From Flavobacteriaceae bacterium (GTDB lineage Bacteria; Bacteroidota; Bacteroidia; Flavobacteriales; Flavobacteriaceae), in assembly GCA_023145595.1 (NCBI GenBank), contig JAGLDM010000044.1, positions 1 through 6,985 of the forward strand: a stretch of 6,985 bases of DNA, in the 5' to 3' direction. Of the stretch, positions 1 through 6,524 are shown one piece after another. Each line of letters opens with the position of its first letter. The first letter of the stretch is position 1. A model generated the notes under the pieces. It was not told where the DNA came from, did not search any database, and saw only the letters and a list, made by a program, of their open reading frames with translations. A program made the translations under genes and the position numbers.

Positions 1-743
1 GCTTTTTCTTGAATAAACGCTTTTCTATATTGTTTTTGTTGCATATAAAGCCAACTTAAAAGTTGATTCCAACTATTTTTTGATTCTGTCTGAAGTCGTT
101 TTAAAATTAGTTTTCTAAAGAGGATATTATATGAGTTTTCACTGTCTTCTGTTGTGTATTTACTGATGTATCGTAAAATAATAGTTGTGTATTTCTCATT
201 GTCATCAACCATATCCAAATAAGCGTTGAACATATTTTCAATTTCACCTTTCTCTCCATAAATAGCAGCAATTTGAATATTGTAATTGGCGTTCGGATTG
301 GCAGTAGATATAATATTATAGGCTTCTAAGGCGTAGTCTAATAAATGATTTTCTTGAAATGATCGCCCAATTGAATATCCGTAATTCGGGTTTTCCCGAA
401 GGAAATCTAAGGCTTTTTTATAATACAATTCGGCATTTTCATAATCGTATCGTAACTCATAATTATAGCCTAATTCAACATAAAACTGAACCTGCCTCGG
501 GTATTTTGACAAATGATTTTCAATAAGAATTTTGCTTTCATCAAAATTTTCTAATTGACGTTCACAATAAAGTAAACGCAATAAATAATTTGAATTGAAA
601 TTATTTTGCTCATATAATTCCTTATAAATACTTGCCGCCTTTTCATATTCTCCTTTTCTAAAATAATCATACGCCATTTGTTGGCTCTGACCATAAGAAA
701 GAGCAGCGGTTGAAATAAAAAGCAGGATGATTAACTGACGCAT
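1..743 (-). CDS. Exported TPR-repeat protein, N-terminal part (cut by window edge)
   Basis: The reading frame is open from 743 down to the window edge, giving 247 complete codons; the C-terminus is missing. Residues 1-19 (MRQLIILLFISTAALSYGQ) form a typical signal peptide with no lipobox cysteine, so a periplasmic or surface location is inferred. From about residue 23 the protein is a chain of degenerate TPR-like helix pairs, for example AYDYFRKGEYEKAASIYKEL, then units near LENFDESKILIENHL, YDYENAELYYKKAL, LLDYALEAYNII and KGEIENMFNAYLDM. TPR proteins are scaffolds, so no enzymatic role can be claimed. An in-frame ATG at 749 would add Met-Phe. I prefer 743 because it gives a clean signal peptide and leaves some leader after the promoter at 762-769. 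It is transcribed away from the small ORF at 880. A TPR gene next to serS is familiar to me from flavobacteria, from memory only. Confidence 0.85.
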   Translation of the reverse strand, partial: MRQLIILLFISTAALSYGQSQQMAYDYFRKGEYEKAASIYKELYEQNNFNSNYLLRLLYCERQLENFDESKILIENHLSKYPRQVQFYVELGYNYELRYDYENAELYYKKALDFLRENPNYGYSIGRSFQENHLLDYALEAYNIISTANPNANYNIQIAAIYGEKGEIENMFNAYLDMVDDNEKYTTIILRYISKYTTEDSENSYNILFRKLILKRLQTESKNSWNQLLSWLYMQQKQYRKAFIQEK

Positions 744-761
744 AAACATGGGTTATAACTT

Positions 762-769
762 CAAATATA
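762..769 (-). promoter_or_regulatory. Candidate -7 element for the TPR gene (TATATTTG)
   Basis: Read on the minus strand this is TATATTTG, an exact match to the Bacteroidota sigma-A -7 consensus TAnnTTTG. No TTG-type -33 element is visible about 19-21 bp upstream. The predicted transcription start lies near 755, leaving only about 12 nt before the ATG at 743 and about 6 nt before the alternative ATG at 749. Confidence 0.5.
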
Positions 770-879
770 CCAAAGAAACTGTTAAATTATTCGTAAAACC
801 AATACTTATTGAAATCTTGGATGTAACAAATTGGCACGAAACTTGTCTAAGAATTATAACACAAACAAATTTAACTATT

Positions 880-1023
880 ATGAATAATTTATTTACAAAG
901 TATCAAAACGCAAAATTAAGGTCAAAAGAGTTTATGAAAAACGGACAATTACACCGTTATTTTGAAACCTTAATAGAAATGAATAATTACAAAAAATTGA
1001 TGATTGCGGTAATTGCTAACTAA
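880..1023 (+). CDS. Small hypothetical protein (47 aa), probably real
   Basis: The ORF begins at ATG 880 and encodes 47 residues, from MNNLFTKYQNAKLRSKEF to a C-terminal MIAVIAN. It is basic and probably mostly helical, with a pattern (FMKNGQLHRYFETLIEMNNY) that looks like a real protein rather than random translation. It has no signal peptide, transmembrane helix or cysteine. The frame is open back to 748, but the extra 44 residues overlap the TPR promoter and start and are less protein-like, so I chose the internal ATG. That ATG follows an A-rich leader, as is usual in Bacteroidota. No clear TAnnTTTG promoter was found upstream. The stop codon lies inside the 3' end of serS, giving an 8-bp tail-to-tail overlap. 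I recall similar short ORFs beside serS in other flavobacteria but cannot verify this here. Function unknown. Confidence 0.55.
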   Translation: MNNLFTKYQNAKLRSKEFMKNGQLHRYFETLIEMNNYKKLMIAVIAN

Positions 1024-2290
1024 TCATTTCAAATCCGCAATACGGAATTAAAACCTTTGGAATTTTAATTCCCTCTGGAGTTTGACAATTCTCCAATAAT
1101 CCTGCTAAAACTCTAGGTAATGCTAATGAACTTCCATTTAATGTATGTGCTAGTTCATTTTTTCCTGCTTCGTTTTTAAAACGTAATTTTAGTCTATTTG
1201 CTTGAAATGTTTCAAAATTTGAAACAGAACTTACTTCTAACCAACGATCTTGAGCGGTAGAAAACACTTCAAAATCAAACGTCAAAGTAGCCGTAAAACC
1301 GACATCTCCACCACACAGTCTTAAAATTCTGTATGGCAATTCAAGTTCTTGTAAAATTCCCTTTACATGCTCCACCATTCCGTCTAAAGCTTTGTACGAA
1401 TTAGAAGGATGTTCTATACGTACAATTTCAACTTTATCAAATTGATGTAAACGGTTTAAACCCCTTACGTGCGCTCCATAACTCCCGGCTTCCCTTCTAA
1501 AACAAGGTGTATAGGCCGTATTTGTAATCGGAAAATCACTTTCTTTCAGCAATACATCTCTGTAAATATTAGTCACAGGAATTTCACCAGTCGGAATTAA
1601 ATATAAATTATCAACCCCACAATGATACATTTGCCCTTCTTTATCTGGCAGTTGCCCCGTTCCTTTTCCAGACTCTTCATTTACTAAATATGGAACTTGC
1701 ATTTCTGTATAACCTACTTCGGTATTTTTATCTAAAAAATAATTGATGAGGGCTCTTTGCAATCTTGCTCCTTTCCCTTTATAAACAGGAAATCCTGCTC
1801 CAGTAATTTTATTCCCTAATTCAAAATCGATGATGTCGTATTTTTTTGCCAATTCCCAATGCGGAATAGCACCTTCATGTAATGTTGGAATAACGCCTTC
1901 TTCAAAAATGATTTCATTGTCCTCTTCAGTAGTTCCGGCAACGACCGAGTCATGTGGAATATTCGGGATCTGATATAATAATTCTGTTAAATCATTAGAA
2001 AACTGACCTAAATCCTCTGTTAGTCCTTTTGTTTTCTCTTTTAATTGAACAGTTTTCTCTTTTAAAATACCCGCCTTTTGAGGCTCGCCATTTTTAAATA
2101 GATTTCCTATTTCTTTCGATAACTTATTAGATTCAGATAAAATATTATCCAGTTCTGTTTGAGTAGAACGTCTGTTTTCATCAGTTTTAATAACCTGATT
2201 TATAATCTCCTCAGCATTTTTAAAGTTTCTTTTAGCAAGACCTTCTAAAACCTGATTTTTATTTTCTCTAATAAATGCTACTTGTAACAT
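1016..2290 (-). CDS. serS: Seryl-tRNA synthetase (serine--tRNA ligase)
   Basis: This 424-residue class IIa aminoacyl-tRNA synthetase (E. coli SerRS is 430) charges tRNA-Ser, and tRNA-Sec where present, with serine in the cytoplasm. Residues 1 to about 110 form the N-terminal helical arm that binds the long variable arm of tRNA-Ser; 30-100 is rich in Lys, Glu and Leu, as expected for an antiparallel coiled coil. The catalytic core carries motif 1 (about 161-187, GAGFPVYKGKGARLQRA), the serine-site loop TGE at 234-236 (TAE in E. coli), motif 2 (262-287, with R265 and E267 in FRREAGSYG), and motif 3 (385-400, NGSSLALPR with R393). It appears complete. The ATG at 2290 lies 29 bp after the ribF stop codon, so co-transcription with ribF is likely. 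A -7-like element at 2315-2322 could also drive it alone. Its last codons overlap the small ORF on the other strand. Confidence 0.98.
   Translation of the reverse strand: MLQVAFIRENKNQVLEGLAKRNFKNAEEIINQVIKTDENRRSTQTELDNILSESNKLSKEIGNLFKNGEPQKAGILKEKTVQLKEKTKGLTEDLGQFSNDLTELLYQIPNIPHDSVVAGTTEEDNEIIFEEGVIPTLHEGAIPHWELAKKYDIIDFELGNKITGAGFPVYKGKGARLQRALINYFLDKNTEVGYTEMQVPYLVNEESGKGTGQLPDKEGQMYHCGVDNLYLIPTGEIPVTNIYRDVLLKESDFPITNTAYTPCFRREAGSYGAHVRGLNRLHQFDKVEIVRIEHPSNSYKALDGMVEHVKGILQELELPYRILRLCGGDVGFTATLTFDFEVFSTAQDRWLEVSSVSNFETFQANRLKLRFKNEAGKNELAHTLNGSSLALPRVLAGLLENCQTPEGIKIPKVLIPYCGFEMIS
1044..1072. repeat. Perfect 10-bp inverted repeat inside the 3' end of serS
   Basis: GGAATTAAAA (1044-1053) and TTTTAATTCC (1063-1072) are exact reverse complements around a 9-nt loop, CCTTTGGAA. 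On the serS strand it encodes the near-repetitive peptide GIKIPKVLIP, so it may come from codon choice. On the plus strand it begins 20 nt after the small ORF stop, where a 3'-end hairpin would be expected. Neither side has a T-tract, so it is not a classical intrinsic terminator. Confidence 0.6.
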
Positions 2291-2314
2291 AAGTTCTCTG
2301 TGTTTTTAAAAGCG

Positions 2315-2322
2315 CAAATTTA
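2315..2322 (-). promoter_or_regulatory. Candidate internal -7 element for serS (TAAATTTG)
   Basis: On the minus strand the sequence reads TAAATTTG, an exact TAnnTTTG match whose first three bases are the TAA stop codon of ribF. A transcript from here would start near 2309 and have a leader of roughly 20 nt before the serS ATG. No -33 TTG is seen at the expected spacing, so it may be a weak secondary promoter or chance in AT-rich DNA. Confidence 0.35.
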
Positions 2323-3261
2323 AGAAATAGTACTTAGATTGCTGATATAGTTTAAAGAATTACTTTTATCAATGTTCAATTGATTCTTTAAAGAGTCTAA
2401 TGAGTCAAATTTCTCTTCTGAACGTAGATACGTGAGTAATTCAACGTCTATTTTTCTGTTGTATAAATCCAAATCTAAATCGAAAAAATTTACTTCGATT
2501 GATTGATGAACCCCGTTGAGTGTTGGTCTATTACCAATATTCATCATTCCGAAATATTCTTTTTGATCAATTATAGATTTAACAACGTAAACCCCCTTTT
2601 TAGGAATAAGTTTATAGGTTTCTTCTATGAATAAATTTGCAGTTGGAAAACCCAAAGTGGCTCCAACTTTTTCTCCATCGATAACAACACCGTTTAAAGA
2701 AAAATTGTATCCCAAATAAGAGTTTGCAATTTCTATTTTCCCATCGTTTAAAGCATTTCTTGTTTTGGTAGAACTTACTGCAACATCATTTAAGTTTTGA
2801 GCCGGAATCTCTTCCAATTCAAAACCAAACATATCTCCATATTCTTGTAACTGCTCAAAGTCTCCCTCTCTGTTTTTTCCAAAATGATGATCATAACCAA
2901 TGATTAATTTGGAAATATTAAGTTTGTTCACCAAAACATCTCTCACAAATTCAAAGGCAGATAATTTTGAGAATTCTTTGTCAAACGGATGAATAATCAA
3001 TTCGTCCAGCCCCTGTTTTTCTAATAAATTTGCGCGTTCATTAATGGTATTGATCATTTTAATATCGCTCCCCTTTTGCAATACCATTCTAGGATGTGGA
3101 AAAAAGGTAAGCAATACCGAAGTCTCATTTTTCTTTGCGGAAGCTGTACGTAATTGTTCTATGATTTTTTGATGTCCAATATGAACTCCATCAAAAGTAC
3201 CAATAGTGACAACGGTTTTTTTTGAGGTTGAGAAATTCGATAAATTATGAGTGGTTTTCAA
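2320..3261 (-). CDS. ribF: Bifunctional riboflavin kinase / FAD synthetase
   Basis: RibF phosphorylates riboflavin to FMN and then adenylates FMN to FAD, both with ATP, in the cytoplasm. Residue numbers here count from the upstream TTG at 3276. The N-terminal adenylyltransferase domain has the nucleotidyltransferase motif GTFDGVHIGH at 26-35 and the SSTKTR motif at 168-173. The C-terminal flavokinase domain has GFPTAN at 209-214, NIGNRPT at 246-252, the presumed catalytic Glu261 (SIEVNFFD), and the family's closing R..EKF pattern at 285-290. No ATG lies near the N-terminus, and a TAA directly precedes the TTG at 3276. The TTG at 3261 gives a start MKTTHNLSNF, like other flavobacterial RibF proteins, and a 313-residue protein of usual length, so I chose it. 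It is the first gene of the likely ribF-serS operon and is complete. Confidence 0.96.
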   Translation of the reverse strand: MKTTHNLSNFSTSKKTVVTIGTFDGVHIGHQKIIEQLRTASAKKNETSVLLTFFPHPRMVLQKGSDIKMINTINERANLLEKQGLDELIIHPFDKEFSKLSAFEFVRDVLVNKLNISKLIIGYDHHFGKNREGDFEQLQEYGDMFGFELEEIPAQNLNDVAVSSTKTRNALNDGKIEIANSYLGYNFSLNGVVIDGEKVGATLGFPTANLFIEETYKLIPKKGVYVVKSIIDQKEYFGMMNIGNRPTLNGVHQSIEVNFFDLDLDLYNRKIDVELLTYLRSEEKFDSLDSLKNQLNIDKSNSLNYISNLSTIS

Positions 3262-3288
3262 GAGTACAAAAAACAATTAAGATATCGG

Positions 3289-3296
3289 CAAAGATA
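3289..3296 (-). promoter_or_regulatory. Candidate -7 element for ribF (TATCTTTG)
   Basis: The minus-strand sequence TATCTTTG matches TAnnTTTG exactly. A TTC (3316-3314) lies 17 bp upstream as a poor -33 box. Transcription would start around 3282, about 20 nt before the TTG at 3261 but only about 6 nt before the TTG at 3276. This supports the downstream start for ribF. Confidence 0.45.
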
Positions 3297-3342
3297 TGTT
3301 TTTTATAGAAACCGAATTATAGTACGCTTTAAAGTTTCCTTT

Positions 3343-3373
3343 TTTGCAATTTGAATTATAAAGTTTAATTTTA
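3343..3373 (+). promoter_or_regulatory. Candidate promoter for the metalloprotease gene
   Basis: TTTG at 3343-3346 (-33 box) is separated by exactly 19 bp from TAATTTTA at 3366-3373, which matches TAnnTTTG except for the last base. This is the expected Bacteroidota sigma-A spacing. The predicted start near 3380 leaves a leader of about 17 nt before the ATG at 3397. It lies back to back with the ribF promoter in the same 135-bp spacer. Confidence 0.4.
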
Positions 3374-3396
3374 CCCAAAACTCCAGTAAAATTAAT

Positions 3397-6126
3397 ATGA
3401 GAGATACTTACTTTTTAAGAGTTAGTTTAGGATTTGTTTTTTTATTCTCTAGTTTGGTGATTCAAAGTCAGAAACTATGGGTAAAATCTACAGAACAGCA
3501 CTCCTATAAGATTCAGAATAGTAAACTAAAATCAATTCCAAAAAACAAACTCAACTATAAATTAGATGTAAATAATTTGCGAAAGAAATTAGCAGAAGTT
3601 GATTCTTTTCGAAGTAAAACGTCTAAAAACAAATCGGCTAAAATTGAATTTCCAAATTCAAACGGAGAAATGGAGTTTTTTATGGTTAAAGAAGCCTCTG
3701 TTTTTGAGCCAGAACTACAAAACCGCTTTCCGACTATTAGATCTTATGTGGGTGTGAGTGAAACCGCAACAATTCGATTTAGCATCTCCAATCAAAAAGG
3801 ATTGAGCCTTACCTATACTTCTGGGAAACATTTTGGATTTATTGAAAGAGATTTTGATAATAATTATATTGTTTATAATAGGTCGAATGACAAATCAACT
3901 CGAAATAAATTTGAATGTTTAACTGTTGATGATATTTCAAATTTAAAAACAAATTCTGCAAAAACCACAAATCAAAAAACTGCTGATGACGGTGTTTTAA
4001 GAACATATCGATTGGCATTATCTGTAACGGCAGAATATACAGAATACCATTTTGGAGGAACTGTTGGCTCTGGCGAAGAAGCAGCGGCAAAAGCGTCTGC
4101 TCTTGCTGCAATGAACGCTACGATAACAAGGGTAAACGGAATTTATGAACGTGATTTTGCCGTTCACCTTTCTTTGATTGCAGGTGTTGATGATTTAATC
4201 TATACCAATCCAACTACAGATCCGTATTCAGATTATAAAAACAGGAAAAATTGGAATGCAGAATTGCAGAATAACTTAACCTCGGTTGTTGGAAATCCAG
4301 GATATGATGTTGGACATTTATTTGGACATGCTGGCGGAGGAGGAGATGCCGGCTGTATTGGTTGCGTCTGTCAAGACAATTTAAAAGGAAGTGGATACAC
4401 TTCCCCTGTTGATGCTATACCCGAAGGAGATCGATTTGATTTAGACTATGTTTCTCACGAATTAGGGCATCAATTTGGAGCAAATCATACATGGACAACC
4501 ACTGAGAACGGCCCAGGCAACGAAGGCACCGGAGCCAACTTAGAACCCGGAAGCGGCTCTACCATAATGGGTTATGCCGGAATTACAACTTCAAATGTTC
4601 AATCGCACGGAGATGATTATTTTCATTTTAAAAACATAGAGCAGGTAACTAATTTTGTAAAAACAACGACTTGCGATACAGAAACAATATTGACACAGAA
4701 TTTACCGGTATCCAATGCGGGTGCAGATTACACCATTCCACATTCTACCGCATTCATACTCACAGGAAATGGTAATTCTGATGGAAACACAACTTATTGT
4801 TGGGAGCAAAATGACATAGGAGGTAATGGAGGTGTAGAAACATCGAATCCGAGTGGAACAAATAGGACAGGACCAATGTTTAGATCTTACACGCCATCCA
4901 TATCACCCGTTCGATATATGCCGAAAATAGAATCGGTATTGAAAGGTAATTTATTTAGCACTTGGGAATCGGTTGCCAGTATTTCTAGAGATTTAAACTT
5001 TAAATTAACCGTTAGAGATAATGTTGTTGGCGGGGGACAAAATGCAATTGATGAAATGGCAGTAACGGTTGATGGCAATTCAGGGCCATTTGTAGTCACT
5101 TCTCAAAACACGAAAAATATTATTTGGACAAGTGGCACCTTAGAGACAATTACTTGGGATGTAGCAGGAACAAATTCAGCACCAATAAATACTTCAAACG
5201 TAAAAATCTCACTATCCATTGATGATGGAGAGACTTATACTGAATTAATAGCAAGTACCCCAAATGACGGAAGTCAGGAAATAAGAGTTCCTAATACTGC
5301 AGCACCCTTTTGTAGGCTGATGATACAGGCAGTAGATAACATATATTTTGCGGTAAACACAACCACTTTCGCTATAGGATATTACGTAAAAACTACAGAA
5401 ACCTGCACCGTTTATACGAGTACAAATTCTTTGGCAATACCAGATAGTATAGGAGAGGATTATCCGGGTCCATTGATCTCAGACACTGTTAATGTGACAG
5501 GTATTGGAGAAATTACCGATGTAAATATAACCGTAGACATAACACATGCCTATTCAAATGATTTGTTATTACAAATAGAGCACCCCGACGGAACAAAAAT
5601 CACTTTATTCAATAGAGATTGTAGTGATGAACAAGGAATTCAAATTCAATTTGATGATGATGGTGGTTTAATAGTGTGTCCTGGAGACCCAAATGAGATT
5701 GATGGAACTTATCGTTCTTCGGACGAACTAAGTATATTTAATAATAAAAATCCTAATGGAAATTGGCGGTTACACTTAACCGATTATTATGCCGGAGATA
5801 TAGGAAGATTAAATTCTTGGAAAATTGAAGTGTGTTCTAAAATAGTGGTTACTATTCCTATTGGAGACCTTCCACCGGGAGAATTGTTTATATATCCAAA
5901 CCCTACAAGTGAATATGTAAATATCTCTTTAAATTCTGATAATAATGAAGATATGTATATCTCGTTATTTGATATGGAAGGAAAGCTAATTCTTCAAGAA
6001 AAAAAGACTTTTACACCTAATATAATAAATACAACCTTTTATTTTGGCAGCATTTCTCAAGGAATTTACGTTTTACACATTACCCAAGGAGCAGAATCCA
6101 TTTCAAATAAATTAATTGTAAAATAA
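3397..6126 (+). CDS. Secreted reprolysin-like (M12B-type) zinc metalloprotease with P-domain and T9SS sorting domain
   Basis: This is a complete 909-residue secreted zinc endopeptidase. Residues 1 to about 25 are a signal peptide (hydrophobic core LGFVFLFSSLVI, cleavage near QSQ/KLW). Residues about 26-200 look like an inhibitory propeptide containing one cysteine, C174. The catalytic domain (about 203-427) has the zinc site HELGHQFGANH with H354, E355, H358 and H364, and a Met-turn STIMGY with M391, both as in metzincins. An unusual segment CIGCVC (C320, C323, C325) precedes the active site. Residues about 437-665 are beta-sandwich-like, including the TYCWEQND signature common in bacterial homologues. 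Residues about 675-813 are a proprotein-convertase P-domain (LLLQIEHPDGT, NGNWRLHLTD), flanked by C670 and C813. The last roughly 80 residues (LFIYPNPTSEYVNI to NKLIVK) are a T9SS type A C-terminal domain, directing export through the outer membrane and surface attachment or release. Substrate unknown; nutritional protein degradation is inferred. It appears monocistronic. Confidence 0.95.
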   Translation: MRDTYFLRVSLGFVFLFSSLVIQSQKLWVKSTEQHSYKIQNSKLKSIPKNKLNYKLDVNNLRKKLAEVDSFRSKTSKNKSAKIEFPNSNGEMEFFMVKEASVFEPELQNRFPTIRSYVGVSETATIRFSISNQKGLSLTYTSGKHFGFIERDFDNNYIVYNRSNDKSTRNKFECLTVDDISNLKTNSAKTTNQKTADDGVLRTYRLALSVTAEYTEYHFGGTVGSGEEAAAKASALAAMNATITRVNGIYERDFAVHLSLIAGVDDLIYTNPTTDPYSDYKNRKNWNAELQNNLTSVVGNPGYDVGHLFGHAGGGGDAGCIGCVCQDNLKGSGYTSPVDAIPEGDRFDLDYVSHELGHQFGANHTWTTTENGPGNEGTGANLEPGSGSTIMGYAGITTSNVQSHGDDYFHFKNIEQVTNFVKTTTCDTETILTQNLPVSNAGADYTIPHSTAFILTGNGNSDGNTTYCWEQNDIGGNGGVETSNPSGTNRTGPMFRSYTPSISPVRYMPKIESVLKGNLFSTWESVASISRDLNFKLTVRDNVVGGGQNAIDEMAVTVDGNSGPFVVTSQNTKNIIWTSGTLETITWDVAGTNSAPINTSNVKISLSIDDGETYTELIASTPNDGSQEIRVPNTAAPFCRLMIQAVDNIYFAVNTTTFAIGYYVKTTETCTVYTSTNSLAIPDSIGEDYPGPLISDTVNVTGIGEITDVNITVDITHAYSNDLLLQIEHPDGTKITLFNRDCSDEQGIQIQFDDDGGLIVCPGDPNEIDGTYRSSDELSIFNNKNPNGNWRLHLTDYYAGDIGRLNSWKIEVCSKIVVTIPIGDLPPGELFIYPNPTSEYVNISLNSDNNEDMYISLFDMEGKLILQEKKTFTPNIINTTFYFGSISQGIYVLHITQGAESISNKLIVK

Positions 6127-6162
6127 AAGTTTTCTCTCTTACTCGTCTAAAATCAATGATTA

Positions 6163-6379
6163 GTGTTTTTTTCGAAAAATGTTGTTTTATTTGAAACAGT
6201 AACTGATGCTCAAGTGAGCGATTCAGCACCTATAATAAAGTCTGCCTTTAAAATTAGGAGTAACAAATTTTGGTGGGCAAGAATATTTAAACACTCCAGA
6301 AAACGGTTTAATTGGATCGCAACATCTTGCCTTTTGGGAGATTAATCTAGAATATTTAATTAGTTTAAAAAGAGTGTAA
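6163..6379 (+). pseudogene. Possible frameshifted remnant of an unidentified coding sequence
   Basis: The first part, in the frame of 6163 (GTG), reads NVVLFETVTDAQVSDSAPII and is protein-like, but after about 6240 the same frame becomes basic and Trp-rich and looks random. The next frame is open from 6239 to TAA 6377-6379 and reads protein-like again (GVTNFGGQEYLNTPENGL, then NLEYLISLKRV). This is what a single frameshift near 6240-6256 in a decaying gene would give. I do not recognise the family. The opposite strand also has an open stretch of about 40 codons, so the direction is not certain, and the whole may be chance in non-coding DNA. Confidence 0.22.
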
Positions 6380-6413
6380 TAATTAAAAAATTTAAAACGT
6401 TTTTCAATTATTA
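6377..6413. repeat. AT-rich inverted repeat (imperfect 14-position stem)
   Basis: TAATAATT (6377-6384) is the exact reverse complement of AATTATTA (6406-6413). Inside it, after one A-C mismatch, AAAAA (6386-6390) can pair with TTTTT (6400-6404), leaving a 9-nt loop. The arm starts on the stop codon of the possible remnant. The stem has no G-C pairs and no T-tract follows on the plus strand, so its strength as a terminator is doubtful. Confidence 0.45.
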
Positions 6414-6456
6414 AAATTATAGGACAAACACTTCTTTTTTATAAATGAAATATAAC

Positions 6457-6464
6457 TATATTTG
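6457..6464 (+). promoter_or_regulatory. Candidate -7 element for atpD (TATATTTG)
   Basis: TATATTTG matches the TAnnTTTG consensus exactly. No good -33 TTG is present, only a T-rich run at 6435-6440 at about the right distance. A start near 6470 would give atpD a leader of about 55 nt. With this element atpD would begin its own transcript instead of depending on read-through from the protease gene. Confidence 0.55.
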
Positions 6465-6475
6465 CGTCTTTAAAG

Positions 6476-6492
6476 CAAAGGGTGAACCTTTG
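6476..6492 (+). promoter_or_regulatory. Small hairpin in the atpD leader
   Basis: CAAAGG (6476-6481) and CCTTTG (6487-6492) are perfect complements around a 5-nt loop, GTGAA. The hairpin would sit within the first 25 nt of the predicted transcript and about 32 nt before the ATG. An A-rich unpaired stretch (6493-6524) follows, a common context for translation starts in Bacteroidota. A stabilising role at the 5' end or a control role is inference only. Confidence 0.35.
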
Positions 6493-6524
6493 AATTTAAA
6501 AATTAACAATAAAAAGTTAAGATA

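Larger units (their letters stand above)
6127..6524. other. 398-bp interval without an intact gene
   Basis: The stretch between the protease stop and atpD holds no intact, recognisable gene, RNA gene or mobile element. It contains short open stretches that may be remains of a lost gene (6163-6379), an AT-rich inverted repeat (6377-6413), and the atpD promoter and leader (6457-6524). A T7 run at 6166-6172 follows only a 4-bp stem (CTAA/TTAG), so no convincing protease terminator is seen. Confidence 0.7.

Noticed and set aside
748..879. N-terminal extension of the small ORF back to an ATG at 748
   Set aside because: The extra 44 residues cross the divergent TPR promoter and start codon, and their composition is less protein-like than the part from 880 onward.
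3839..4111. 90-codon minus-strand frame inside the protease gene
   Set aside because: It is antisense to the well-supported propeptide and catalytic coding region; its Gln/Leu-rich translation is typical of a shadow frame.
4887..5099. 70-codon minus-strand frame inside the protease gene
   Set aside because: It lies antisense to the beta-sandwich region and has no recognisable motif or independent start signals.
6141..6172. Intrinsic terminator after the protease gene
   Set aside because: A T7 run is present, but the preceding stem is only CTAA/TTAG with a 9-nt loop, too weak to call.
6165..6180. Palindrome TTTTTCGAAAAA as an operator
   Set aside because: It is a simple A/T run around CG in AT-rich DNA, with no second copy and no promoter near it.
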